From: Hymenobacter swuensis DY53
Lineage (GTDB): Bacteria; Bacteroidota; Bacteroidia; Cytophagales; Hymenobacteraceae
Direction of reading: 5' to 3'
Length of the DNA: 64,000 nucleotides
Assembly: GCF_000576555.1 (NCBI RefSeq)
Contig: NZ_CP007144.1
Span: forward strand, 186,001-250,000
The notes under the pieces are model-generated. The model did not search any database and was not told the DNA's origin. It saw only the letters and a list, made by a program, of their open reading frames with translations. Position numbers and translations under genes: made by a program. Shown here piece after piece: positions 42,751 through 50,795 of this stretch (positions within the stretch are counted from its first letter, which is position 1; each line of letters starts with the position of its first letter).

Positions 42751-43242
42751 CTAGCCCTTAACCTCAGCCCCCGCGTTTTGCAGCAACTGTATGGGATTGA
42801 CAACGGGTAGAAATGCGCGGCTTAAAATTGTGCCTGCACCGAGCGCCAACAACTGTCCCCGTGTAGTGGAATAAGCTAACCCAATCATCGTCCCGCCAAT
42901 AGGCGCCGGCATTGCAGGTGACCCATTTTGTTGGCTACTGGTCAATAGCTTGGGCAATTGGGTTACTTTAAAAACTGTTTCGGTGCGTATTTCCCCAACT
43001 TCTATTTTCTCGGCAGCGTCTTTTAGCGTAGCTTGGATAACGACCCCAATCCGAACCCGCACGATGCACTTCTTGGCATCCATATCCTGCTCGGTTGTGA
43101 TTCGATAGTCGAATCCACTCAACTGCTTGCCAGCAATAACCGGGTCAAGTTGATTGTCCATGCGAAACAAAACAACCCGGCTTTCCAGAAATTTAATCTG
43201 GTCAACTTTAAATGTGGCCGGAGAAACAGATTTGGCGCTCAA
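42751..43242 (-). CDS. SecB-like chaperone of a TAC toxin-antitoxin-chaperone operon
   Basis: The protein has 163 residues and the SecB fold pattern: an N-terminal beta-rich half (KFLESRVVLF, KCIVRVRIGVVIQATL, ETVFKVTQL) and the diagnostic C-terminal part with APIGGTMIGLAYSTTRGQLL and FLPVVNPIQLL. In TAC systems a SecB-like chaperone binds the antitoxin's C-terminal addiction tail and stabilises it, so loss of chaperone function frees the toxin. The start appears to be a TTG (43,242); no ATG is available before residue 28, and the frame is open upstream into the antitoxin gene. It lies 32 bases after the antitoxin stop and is third in the order toxin-antitoxin-chaperone, as in classical TAC operons. 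A plain housekeeping SecB is unlikely in this context. Confidence 0.72.
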   Translation of the reverse strand: MSAKSVSPATFKVDQIKFLESRVVLFRMDNQLDPVIAGKQLSGFDYRITTEQDMDAKKCIVRVRIGVVIQATLKDAAEKIEVGEIRTETVFKVTQLPKLLTSSQQNGSPAMPAPIGGTMIGLAYSTTRGQLLALGAGTILSRAFLPVVNPIQLLQNAGAEVKG

Positions 43243-43274
43243 CAGAAAGATAAAATAAACGTGAACGAAAGTTT

Positions 43275-43742
43275 TTAGTAAAGGTCACAAACCTCAGATA
43301 ACACAGAAAAAGCTGCCGGTTGACCGGCAGCTTTTTTAGGTTGGTTTCCGGCAGTGTGATTACTCGCTCGCGGCGGCTTTTCTTCGGGTGCAACAAACAT
43401 CACCATCTTGTGCCAATCGGCGCTGGTGAAATCGTCCGTTGCCACTGAATCGTGTAGCGTGACAGCCACGGCTTTGCTTTGCACTTCCTGCGGCGTAGTT
43501 ACCAGCTGCGTCCCCAGTGCTTGCTCCAAACGGATGAGCATTTTAAGGGTAAAGTTGTGGGTGCCGGTCAGCATCCGGCTTACTTCGGGCTCTTTCTTAC
43601 CCAGCCGTTCGGCCAAGTCCTTTTGCGTCAGCCCTTGTGTACGCAATGAATGTTTGATTTGGTCGGCGATAAGGAACGAGCGTTCCACGAATTGCCGGGC
43701 CTCGGGGGATATTTCGATGTGGCCGAAATACTTGCTAGCCAT
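43275..43742 (-). CDS. HigA-like Xre-family antitoxin with a chaperone-addiction tail
   Basis: Of 155 residues, about 25-85 form an Xre-type helix-turn-helix (LRTQGLTQKDLAERLGKKEP, then EVSRMLTGTHNFTLKMLIRL). The remaining about 65 residues are a Pro/Ala-rich linker and a short hydrophobic end (FSVLSEVCDLY), the pattern of a chaperone addiction domain (ChAD) in TAC antitoxins. It should neutralise the toxin encoded upstream, repress the operon, and depend on the SecB-like protein for stability. The toxin gene ends 23 bases upstream. A terminator-like hairpin lies inside the last 25 codons, exactly between the DNA-binding part and the tail. Confidence 0.8.
   Translation of the reverse strand: MASKYFGHIEISPEARQFVERSFLIADQIKHSLRTQGLTQKDLAERLGKKEPEVSRMLTGTHNFTLKMLIRLEQALGTQLVTTPQEVQSKAVAVTLHDSVATDDFTSADWHKMVMFVAPEEKPPRASNHTAGNQPKKAAGQPAAFSVLSEVCDLY
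43307..43336 (-). terminator. terminator-like hairpin inside the antitoxin gene
   Basis: In the mRNA sense, AGCTGCCGG and CCGGCAGCT pair around TCAA, with flanking A5 and T5 runs extending the stem and ending in TTTTTC. It encodes KKAAGQPAAF. Transcription stopping here would give an antitoxin without its tail and no chaperone. It may serve as an attenuator. Confidence 0.5.
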
Positions 43743-43765
43743 GATGGGAGGGGTTGATTTTTATG

Positions 43766-44221
43766 TTAGCCCGGTAGGTTCATCTGCTGGTACGCGCCGT
43801 GCAGCTGTTGGTTTTCAATCCAAACGGTCTGATTCGCTAGGCGGTGCTTCAGGATTTCCGCTACCTGGTTCATCATACGAAACGCGGGCCGGGTGTCGCC
43901 GTCCTGCGCTTTTTTGGTGGTCTTGCGGCCACCACCGCCAAGGACCATTATATCGTCCGAGCAGATGAATCCATACAAGCGCAGCAGGTTGCCGTAGGCT
44001 TGCGGGGGAGGAAGCGCCATCGCGTCTTTTTCAGGACGGAACAAAGTGGCATCGCCGGGTGGAAGTGCTCCACGCTTAGCCCCGATTTCTTCCAGAGCCG
44101 CGAGGATAACCTCAAGGTCTGGCCGGTATTCGTGGCTAGCAATGAAACGGGAAATGAACCGGTCAGTCTCACTATCTTCTTCGTTTTCAAGCCGAACGGT
44201 GTAAAAATTCACCTTCGGCAT
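43766..44221 (-). CDS. HigB/RelE-like toxin of the TAC operon
   Basis: I use ATG 44,221 (151 residues, starting MPKVNFYTVRLENEEDSE); the frame extends to a TTG at 44,251. The N-terminus is acidic and helical. The core has YGNLLRLYGFICSDDIMVLG with a following GGGRKTTKKAQD, the strand-loop-basic arrangement of RelE/HigB-fold mRNA interferases, in which Lys/Arg near the C-terminus act on ribosome-bound mRNA. Gene order (toxin first, antitoxin 23 bases after, SecB-like chaperone third) matches higBA-TAC operons. A good promoter lies about 50 bases upstream. Of the three products this is the least certain by sequence alone; its role is inferred from the fold pattern and the company it keeps. Confidence 0.68.
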   Translation of the reverse strand: MPKVNFYTVRLENEEDSETDRFISRFIASHEYRPDLEVILAALEEIGAKRGALPPGDATLFRPEKDAMALPPPQAYGNLLRLYGFICSDDIMVLGGGGRKTTKKAQDGDTRPAFRMMNQVAEILKHRLANQTVWIENQQLHGAYQQMNLPG

Positions 44222-44270
44222 TTGGCGGTATTCTTCGATGTAAACGACCAACTTACCTTAAAAGTTAAGT

Positions 44271-44300
44271 CAAATGTAGATTATTTTTCTGCCTTCGCAA
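44271..44300 (-). promoter_or_regulatory. promoter of the TAC operon
   Basis: On the minus strand TACATTTG (44,271-44,278) fits the -7 consensus TAnnTTTG. TTGC at 44,297-44,300, 18 bases upstream, fits the -33 element. The start codon is about 50 bases downstream. Confidence 0.55.
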
Positions 44301-44485
44301 GTGCCCCGAAAAAAATAACAGTGTCAACGCATCTGGCCGGCTCCTGGAAAGGGCAACGAAGTTGCGCGCTTTTTTAGCACGTATAACGGCTCAAACTAAT
44401 GTGATTGGTGCATCTTGCCAAAGGGCTTAGACTATCCGTTTTAAGAGTCAGTTTCCCTGCTAGCTGCAAAGGTGCCGGACATAGC

Positions 44486-47400
44486 CTACCCCACGGCCAT
44501 TTTCCCCGCTTCATACCACAGGAACCCCGGTAGCGGCGTCGCCAATTCCCAGGTAATCGCCATGGGCCGGTTGCCCTTGTGACTCACGTACCGCACGGGC
44601 CCCAGGAACACATATGTCATGGTTAAGCCCGCCGCATCCTGATTCTGCTCGCGGACAAACAGCAGAATATGCTTCCCTTGTGCCTGGTGCTGAATGTAGC
44701 TGATGCCCTTCGGCGTGTCTTCCGCCGTGCTGTTCTGCGACTCCCAATGAAACAGCGTGTCACTGATAGCATAGTCGTTGTAAAGTGTGGTAGGCGAGTA
44801 GTTGCGGCTGGACTTTTGGAGTGTGACGAACAGCAGCTCCGTGTTCAGCGCTGCTATATAACACACCCCTTCGCGCACGGAAGGATTGCGCTCAAACGTC
44901 CACACGCCAAATGCGCACAGAATCTCATCACGACTGTAGCGGCTATGCAGCTGCAGGGCGCAGGGATAAGGTAGCGCCAACGCCCCAGGTGGAATGCTGA
45001 TTTGCGCTTCGCAGACCTCGACTACCTCCAGCACCTCCGCCGCGAGCGTAGGCGTAGCCCGTAGCGTAGCCAGACTGTCCTGCAACGAATCCAGGTCCAG
45101 CTTAGGCCCCGGCTTCTGGTAGAGTAGGTAGTGCAGCATCAGCCCCATTTCCACGCCCAGCGGCAGTTTCAGTAGCTGTGGCAATGCTTCCACTGCCTCA
45201 AAGACCCGCCGCACAAAGGCCAGAAAGGCTGGCCCGTTCGCTTGCGCCAACCGCCAGACACTACCCACCAGTTGCTTTTCCGTGGCCGCCAGCTCCGGCG
45301 GAGCCAGCACCCCCGCTCGCACTTTCAGTGCCGTCCAGCCCCGGTCACCGCGCGAACGATAAATGTCCACCAGCGCAAAATGCGTGTGCGCCAAAAAGGT
45401 GGACAGGGTGAGCGGCAGTGCACTTTCCAGGGCGAAGCCGCGTATCCGCCGCTCCAACACCCGCACATTCTCGCCGGTGGCCGCCTTGATGTTATCTAGA
45501 ATAAACTTCATGGCCTCGCGCTCCATCTGAATGCTGCACCCCACGGGCAGCCGCGGAAATCCCGCTTCTGCTTCGCTCAGCACCGAGCCACCGGTGCGTC
45601 CCAGCAGCGCCCGGAACTTCTGCTCGTAGCTGTATTCCTGCCGGGCCTGCCCCACAAAGTCAAGTACCGTTAAACACTCCTTGCTTTCGTGCAGGCGCAA
45701 CCCCCGGCCCAGCTGCTGCAAAAACACCGTCAGGCTTTCCGTGGGCCGCAAAAACAACAGCGTATCCACCTCGGGAATATCAACGCCCTCGTTGAAGATG
45801 TCCACCACGAACAGGTAGTTGAGTTCCCCGCGCCGCAGCTGCGCCACCGCCGCCCGCCGCTGCTCCGTCGTAGTGTCGCCGCTGGCCAGGTAACTAGCCT
45901 TTAGACCCGCCGCCTGAAACTTGGCCGCCATCAGCCGGGCATGCTCCCGCGTGGCGCAGAAACCCAGGGCCCGCGCCTGGTGAGGAGCCAGCAAATAGCG
46001 CTGCAACGCGCCGACAATGGCACTTACCCGCACATCGTTGCCGGTGTAAACGTTGGTCAGGTCCTCGGCGGCGTAGCGCCCATTGGTCCACCGCACGTTG
46101 CGGTAGTCCACGGGGTCGGTAATGCAGAAATACTGAAACGGTACCAGCAGCCCCCGCGAAATTGCCTCGGGCAAGCGGATTTCCGCCGCAATGGTGTTAT
46201 CGAAGTCCGGCAGGATGCTCTCTCCATCAGCCCGCTCCGGGGTGGCCGTCAGCCCCAGCAGAATGGTGGGTTGAAACCAGGCCAGAATGGGCCGGTAAGA
46301 AGCCGCTGCCAGGTGGTGCACCTCGTCAATCACCAGGTACTGGTAATAGTCGCGCGGGATGGTTTGCTGAAAAAAATCCAGCCGAGAGGCAAAGGTCTGC
46401 ACCGACACAAACAGGTAATCGAACTGCATGGGCTGTTCCGTCCCCACCCACAATTCCCCAAAATTGGCCTCCCCTAGAATGTGCCGGAACGTGGCCCGGG
46501 CCTGCCGCAGAATCTCCTCCCGGTGCGCCACAAACAGCAGCCGCGGCAGCGTGGTAAACTGCTTGGCAAAACGGGCGTAGTCAAACGCCGACACCACCGT
46601 TTTGCCTGTGCCCGTAGCCGCCACCACCAGGTTGCGGAAGTGTCCCCGCAGGCTCCTTTCCACTGCTAGGCGGTCCAGAATTTCCTGTTGGTACGGAAAG
46701 GGCCGGATGCGAAAGTTGGGTAGTGAATCAGGCTCCGCCGCCCCACTATCAGCCTGACGCAAGGCCAGGGCTAGCTTCTGGCGTTGTTCGGGCAAGCCGC
46801 TGTAGCTCTCAAATTCCGGCGAGTTCCAGTAGGTCTCAAACGTGCCCCGGAACTTGTTCAAAATAGCCGCATTGTCCTGGGCCGTCACCTTCACGTTCCA
46901 CTCCAGCCCGCTGGTCAGCGCCGAGCGGCTCATGTTGCTCGACCCGATATAAGCCGTGTCAAACCCCGAGTTGCGGCTGAACAGGTACGCCTTGGCGTGC
47001 AGCCGCTCGTGCGCCTTGTTGTAGCTGATGCGCAGTTCGGCCCCCGGCAGCGCAGCCAGCGCATCCACCGCCTTTTGGTCGGTGGCGCCCATGTAGGTGG
47101 TCGTGAGCAGCCGCAGCGGCTTGCCTTGCTCGGCAAACGACTGGAGTGAGGGCAGCAACAGCCGCAACCCGCTCCACTTCACAAAGCTCACGATGAAGTC
47201 AATCCGGTCGGCCGTCGCAATTTCCTTTTTCAACTCGGCTTCCATCGACAGCTCCGAATTGCCTCCGCTGAAAAGGTCGCTTTGCGAAAACCGCAGCGCC
47301 GGCTCCATGCCATCGAGGTGCTTGCCCAAATCGTGCTGCGCGGCCAGCGGCAACTGCAGCCGCGGCAATACCGCCCGCAGCAACTGCCCTTCCGGCGCCA

Positions 47401-47680
47401 GGCGGCTACCAGTTGCCAGCACATCAGACTTGTCCTGTAGGTAGGCAATTATCTCGTTGGCCAGCGCCAATTGCTCTCTTACCTCTTCGTTCTTTGCCAA
47501 ATGCCCCAGCACATTGCCCAGCAGTTGCGTCAGGTGCCGCGTAATAAATACCGCCGCATCGTCGGCACCCAGTTTCTTTTCCGCAATGGCATAAACCGCC
47601 GTTTCTAAAGTAGCAAGTTGGCCCCGCAGCTGTTGCGTGACGAGGGTTTCGTAGTGGCCAGTTTCCAATACAGTATACAT
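44486..47680 (-). CDS. PLD-family nuclease fused to a DEAD/DEAH helicase (DUF3427 type)
   Basis: The protein has 1064 residues. A phospholipase-D-like domain near residues 150-280 has the HxK motif in HERLHAKAYLFS followed by YIGSSNMSRSALTSGLEWNV. The SF2 helicase core follows: VVAATGTGKTVVSAFDYARF near 350 (Walker A), VIDEVHHLAAASY near 450 (DEVH), GLTATPER near 475, and the C-lobe FLQQLGRGLRLHESKECLTV near 650. The C-terminal about 250 residues correspond to the DUF3427 region common in this family (FWTFERNPSVREGV-like blocks, then NTELLFVTLQKS). These stand-alone enzymes are frequent in defence islands and are thought to degrade invading DNA. The gene reads toward the TAC operon, with 234 bases between them. 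A strong two-way terminator lies about 100 bases upstream of its start. Confidence 0.85.
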   Translation of the reverse strand: MYTVLETGHYETLVTQQLRGQLATLETAVYAIAEKKLGADDAAVFITRHLTQLLGNVLGHLAKNEEVREQLALANEIIAYLQDKSDVLATGSRLAPEGQLLRAVLPRLQLPLAAQHDLGKHLDGMEPALRFSQSDLFSGGNSELSMEAELKKEIATADRIDFIVSFVKWSGLRLLLPSLQSFAEQGKPLRLLTTTYMGATDQKAVDALAALPGAELRISYNKAHERLHAKAYLFSRNSGFDTAYIGSSNMSRSALTSGLEWNVKVTAQDNAAILNKFRGTFETYWNSPEFESYSGLPEQRQKLALALRQADSGAAEPDSLPNFRIRPFPYQQEILDRLAVERSLRGHFRNLVVAATGTGKTVVSAFDYARFAKQFTTLPRLLFVAHREEILRQARATFRHILGEANFGELWVGTEQPMQFDYLFVSVQTFASRLDFFQQTIPRDYYQYLVIDEVHHLAAASYRPILAWFQPTILLGLTATPERADGESILPDFDNTIAAEIRLPEAISRGLLVPFQYFCITDPVDYRNVRWTNGRYAAEDLTNVYTGNDVRVSAIVGALQRYLLAPHQARALGFCATREHARLMAAKFQAAGLKASYLASGDTTTEQRRAAVAQLRRGELNYLFVVDIFNEGVDIPEVDTLLFLRPTESLTVFLQQLGRGLRLHESKECLTVLDFVGQARQEYSYEQKFRALLGRTGGSVLSEAEAGFPRLPVGCSIQMEREAMKFILDNIKAATGENVRVLERRIRGFALESALPLTLSTFLAHTHFALVDIYRSRGDRGWTALKVRAGVLAPPELAATEKQLVGSVWRLAQANGPAFLAFVRRVFEAVEALPQLLKLPLGVEMGLMLHYLLYQKPGPKLDLDSLQDSLATLRATPTLAAEVLEVVEVCEAQISIPPGALALPYPCALQLHSRYSRDEILCAFGVWTFERNPSVREGVCYIAALNTELLFVTLQKSSRNYSPTTLYNDYAISDTLFHWESQNSTAEDTPKGISYIQHQAQGKHILLFVREQNQDAAGLTMTYVFLGPVRYVSHKGNRPMAITWELATPLPGFLWYEAGKMAVG

Positions 47681-47776
47681 AGAGAAGATAAGGGCGCAAA
47701 TTCACGCACTCTGTGCAATATGATGCGAAACTAAGTTTAATTTCTGCCTATCCTGCCGCGTTTTTCATGTATTAAA

Positions 47777-47818
47777 AAAGCAAAAAGCCGCCCCACTAGG
47801 GGGCGGCTTTTTTGCTTT
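47777..47818. terminator. strong bidirectional intrinsic terminator
   Basis: An 18-bp stem (AAAGCAAAAAGCCGCCCC with its complement, one bulged T) closes a 5-base loop, with A- and T-runs on both sides. It insulates the PLD-helicase gene from the exported-protein genes. Confidence 0.85.
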
Positions 47819-47960
47819 CCAATAGACCCGGAATAGCTCTGATACTCCGAGCTATTCGATAACCAAACGCTTGGTCGTCACGACCTCGCGGCCTGCAAGT
47901 GCACTATAAGGTGCTGAGCCCTTTAGAGTCCAGTAATGAAAACTCCGTTAGAAGCCTGTA

Positions 47961-48752
47961 TTAGTTAGTAGAGGCAGTATTGGTCGCCTTAACAAATACT
48001 GTTGTTTTTCCTTCTGATTTTTCATAAGTGATATATAGCCCATTTTCTTTGTCGACTGTACTCTCTTGGTCAGAAAGGCCTATGTTGGAAAGATATTCTG
48101 ATGTCTTGCTCGGCGAATCATCCCAAAAAGTAATCATTAGCCCAGCTAGCTTGTCGCTTTTCAACATAAAGCCGACAGAAATAGAACCATCTTCCGAGAC
48201 ATATACTAGCATATCTTCTCGTTTCATGTCTAAATGCCAGCTGTTCTTAGAAACCATATAGGTATCTATTTGAGCACTGGGCATTCCCATTAGCCAATTA
48301 TAGGATGGACTAGGGAGCATGATAACGGAATTAGGGGTGATTTTTAGAATGGCCAAATCCCCATTAAACCTTCTCAATAGTCTAGCATTATTCGCTTTGT
48401 CAACCCACTCTACAGGCCTTACTTGAGTGAGCCCCGCTAGTAATTTACCCTCAATGGCATCACCTACAGGATAGCCATAAGCTATGTTACTAAGTATACC
48501 TTTTCGGAAATAGTATACTGCTACAATTTTACCGTCAATCGATGAGAACGTTAGTTGCTTATCTCCTCTATGGTCTTCTGCTAGCGCTTTAGTTTCCTGT
48601 AGTTTCCAGCCTGGAGTAGACATGACTTCATCTTTTACTCGGCTCTCGGAGGTTCCCCAGTTCCACCTATTCTTCATAGTGGTACTGAAATTTTGCGAGA
48701 AGCCTTGGAGAGAGAGAAGGGTGAAAACAAGTGTGAAGTAAAATTTATTCAT
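47961..48752 (-). CDS. exported protein of unknown function, 263 aa
   Basis: From ATG 48,752 the protein begins MNKFYFTLVFTLLSLQGFSQ, a clear signal peptide with the Bacteroidetes-type end ...FSQ. The mature part is beta-rich, with repeated strands such as KQLTFSSIDGKIVAVYYF and SVGFMLKSDKLAGLMITF. I see no catalytic motif, lipobox or outer-membrane-sorting domain, so it is probably periplasmic. The frame is open upstream to a TTG that is unlikely to be the start. It is AT-rich and shares strand and character with the exported protein encoded next (48,847-49,239), so the two may be a small operon of cell-envelope proteins unrelated to defence. Confidence 0.65.
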   Translation of the reverse strand: MNKFYFTLVFTLLSLQGFSQNFSTTMKNRWNWGTSESRVKDEVMSTPGWKLQETKALAEDHRGDKQLTFSSIDGKIVAVYYFRKGILSNIAYGYPVGDAIEGKLLAGLTQVRPVEWVDKANNARLLRRFNGDLAILKITPNSVIMLPSPSYNWLMGMPSAQIDTYMVSKNSWHLDMKREDMLVYVSEDGSISVGFMLKSDKLAGLMITFWDDSPSKTSEYLSNIGLSDQESTVDKENGLYITYEKSEGKTTVFVKATNTASTN

Positions 48753-48846
48753 AAAAAAAATAATAAGCAAGTGCAGTTAAACAAACGAAAGGTTGCTTGT
48801 AGCCTATGGCACAAGTAGGAAATGATTTTTATTAAGAACCTGGGTA

Positions 48847-49239
48847 TTAATGATTTGAAAATTGAATCATTAGATTAGAATATATAATTTTTGCTCCATC
48901 AGATGATTCGTCAAATAGTTGAAATTTGAAACTGTCACCATCTTCATCTAAGGCGCGCAATATTTGATAATGCTTACCATCACTTGTGGTTCCCTCTTCT
49001 ATTCCTGATAACTTTCTATAGATAACTTTTGTGCCATTTGCCTTAATATGTAGAATGTCTTTGTTTGCGTTGTAATTAAAGACGAAAGTATTGTATCCTT
49101 CATTCCAATCACCCCATTCCTGCGTTGTGCCATCATAAAGCGCTACATAGTTGTAGTCAACTCTAAATTTTTCATCCTGAGCCATTAAGGGCTTAAATAG
49201 AGTAACGAGAATGAGTAGTGTTAAGTAGATTATTTTCAT
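48847..49239 (-). CDS. small exported protein, 130 aa
   Basis: ATG 49,239 gives MKIIYLTLLILVTLFKPLMA followed by QDEKF, a signal peptide with likely cleavage after LMA. The mature domain of about 108 residues is beta-rich (FVFNYNANKDILHIKANGTK, KFQLFDESSDGAKIIY) and has a lipocalin- or calycin-like look, but I cannot assign a family. A near-perfect Bacteroidetes promoter (49,270-49,300) lies 31 bases upstream, so this is probably the first gene of a transcript that continues into the 263-aa exported protein gene 94 bases downstream. AT-rich. Confidence 0.6.
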   Translation of the reverse strand: MKIIYLTLLILVTLFKPLMAQDEKFRVDYNYVALYDGTTQEWGDWNEGYNTFVFNYNANKDILHIKANGTKVIYRKLSGIEEGTTSDGKHYQILRALDEDGDSFKFQLFDESSDGAKIIYSNLMIQFSNH

Positions 49240-49269
49240 AATAAATGTAAAGGGCACATTTGAGGAATA

Positions 49270-49300
49270 CAATTATACACAAGGTTCTTAGGTTGTCAAA
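49270..49300 (-). promoter_or_regulatory. promoter of the exported-protein genes
   Basis: On the minus strand, TTTG (49,297-49,300), exactly 19 bases, then TATAATTG (49,270-49,277). This is the Bacteroidetes -33/-7 arrangement with one mismatch in the -7 box. Confidence 0.65.
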
Positions 49301-49396
49301 CTAACAAAGTGAAGAGTTGAGCTAAATAGTATGGAGAGCTGCTTTTACTTGCCTCGATTTTCCCGTTTTTACACGTGTATAATGGATCTAAAACAC

Positions 49397-49434
49397 AAAA
49401 GGCCTGCTTCCCACATGAGGGTAGCCGGCCTTTT
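49397..49434. terminator. hairpin, probable terminator after the integrase gene
   Basis: AAAAGGCC and GGCCTTTT close a hairpin whose inner stem GCTTCCC/GGGTAGC has one mismatch. It works on either strand and lies 143 bases beyond the 3' end of the minus-strand recombinase. Confidence 0.6.
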
Positions 49435-49524
49435 CTTAGCCTTTCATCAGGCGGATCAATGCTATTTATACCGCTTTTGCGTATAGCGAAGCAGTATTTA
49501 GTGCCTTTTGGCAGTCAATCTGAG

Positions 49525-49545
49525 TACCAAGAGCCGGGGTCGAAC
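49525..49545 (-). other. possible tRNA 3'-end fragment (attachment site)
   Basis: On the minus strand the sequence GTTCGACCCCGGCTCTTGGTA reads like a T-loop, the 3' half of a T-stem and an acceptor strand. The 5' T-stem partner (GCCGG) is missing. Such a partial tRNA end next to a tyrosine recombinase gene is typical of an island attachment site. No second copy is in the window. Confidence 0.25.
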
Positions 49546-49576
49546 TTATGCTCTTATGTATTGTGAATAATATTAT

Positions 49577-50545
49577 TTAAAGGCCTAGCTCTTTGGCCGA
49601 ATTATGCTGCCGCACATTATCGAGGCGGGTATAGCGGCGAATCATGGCACTGGTCTTGTGCTTGGTCTGATTCATCACCTTACTGTCATCGGCACCGTTC
49701 AGCTTGGACACCGTGACGAACGAGGCCCGAAGCGAGTGAGCCGTGAACTGACTGCCCAGGTACTGCTGCACGATTAGATTCGTGTACTTGGTAGTCATGC
49801 GCCGGCTAGTTACCTGATTGTTCTTACGCAGCGACACAAACACCGGCCCCTCGGTACGCTCCAAAACTCGAAGCCAGGCCTGCAGGGAACGAATCGGACA
49901 TACCGCCGAATCCGGCGAATAAAAAATAGCCTTTTCCTCGGCCTGACCCAGCTGGTTGGTTTTACTCTGCGGCAGCGTCACCACCAGGCCATCCTCATCA
50001 AACGCCAGGTCTTCAATGTTCAGCGCCTCGAGCTCGGAGCGGCGAAACGCCCCCGTAAAGCCCAGCAGCAGCAGCGCCCGGTTGCGCAGCCCCGCCGGCA
50101 CCGTGACATCAATACTGCGTATAATACGCTTAAAACTCTCCAGCGAAAACGCGGGCGCCTGCTTTTGCCTTGTCTTAATCTCCCGGGCAATGCCCTTGAG
50201 CAGCACCTTAATTTTCTTGTCCGCCGTGGGCGACTCGACGCCCGCCAACTCATGCGCCTTCGCAACGGCGGCCGCGTGCCGCTCAATCGTCGCAAACTTT
50301 TTCCCGGCATCCGCCAGCTCCGTCAGAAATCCCACCAGCGCCTCGACCGGCGCGGGCAAGGCCGCGAGCTGATGCAGCCCGCACCAGGCGGCAAACCGTT
50401 TCCAGTCCCCGGCGTAGGCGCGCACCGTGTTGGCCGCCCCGCGCAGGCCGGACTCCACGTAGCGTTGGGTGGATTTGACCAGGTGCGCCGGCACCTGGAC
50501 GGCGGGCGGAGACGAAGCGGCGGGCAGCTGACTTTCGGTAGCCAT
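49577..50545 (-). CDS. tyrosine recombinase/integrase (left copy)
   Basis: The protein has 322 residues: an N-terminal SAM-like core-binding domain (about 20-120) and a C-terminal catalytic domain with the first Arg in GAFRRSELEAL near 187, Lys in the beta-hairpin PQSKTNQ, HSLRASF near 267 (H-x-x-R) and the nucleophile Tyr in MIRRYTRLDN near 305. It cuts and rejoins DNA through a 3'-phosphotyrosine to move an element. It is closely related to the recombinase at 54,233-55,264 on the opposite strand; the last about 45 residues are almost identical (LNGADDSKVMNQTKHKTSAM). The gene reads outward from the segment the pair encloses. Close upstream of its start lie a 17-bp sequence repeated at 52,828 and an array of spaced repeats. 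Confidence 0.9.
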   Translation of the reverse strand: MATESQLPAASSPPAVQVPAHLVKSTQRYVESGLRGAANTVRAYAGDWKRFAAWCGLHQLAALPAPVEALVGFLTELADAGKKFATIERHAAAVAKAHELAGVESPTADKKIKVLLKGIAREIKTRQKQAPAFSLESFKRIIRSIDVTVPAGLRNRALLLLGFTGAFRRSELEALNIEDLAFDEDGLVVTLPQSKTNQLGQAEEKAIFYSPDSAVCPIRSLQAWLRVLERTEGPVFVSLRKNNQVTSRRMTTKYTNLIVQQYLGSQFTAHSLRASFVTVSKLNGADDSKVMNQTKHKTSAMIRRYTRLDNVRQHNSAKELGL

Positions 50546-50558
50546 ATATATAAGGAGT
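50542..50558 (+). repeat. 17-bp direct repeat, left copy
   Basis: CCATATATATAAGGAGT occurs here, over the start codon of the left recombinase, and again at 52,828-52,844 in the same orientation. The two copies bracket the frameshifted gene. Confidence 0.6.
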
Positions 50559-50674
50559 AGCAGAGCGAAAAGTAACGACTTTTCCGCTCACTAAGATAAG
50601 GAACGATAAGAGAATGTTATCAGTCCTTATGATTTTGCTTTCTCATTGGTTATACCAGTCCACCTGTAAAATGC

Positions 50675-50795
50675 CAAAGTGGATGACTGTATTTCAAAGT
50701 AAATGACTATTTAAGTCAAAGTGAATGAGTAAATATCCCACAGTTAATGAACAAGAAATACTCAAAGTGGATGACTATCTTTTGAGTAAATGGCT
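50675..50795 (+). repeat. array of 20-24 bp spaced repeats (iterons or transposon-end sites)
   Basis: The 14-base unit CAAAGTGGATGACT recurs, exact or with changes, at 50,675, 50,695, 50,717, 50,739 and 50,763, and in weaker form near 50,782. All are in one orientation at about two helical turns. The region between the units is AT-rich. The last unit runs into the ATG at 50,790. This arrangement suits binding by several copies of one protein along one DNA face. Confidence 0.7.

Noticed and set aside
50675..50795. A short CRISPR array.
   Set aside because: Units are only 14 bases, diverge from each other, and have spacers of 6-10 bases; this is an iteron or binding-site pattern, not CRISPR.
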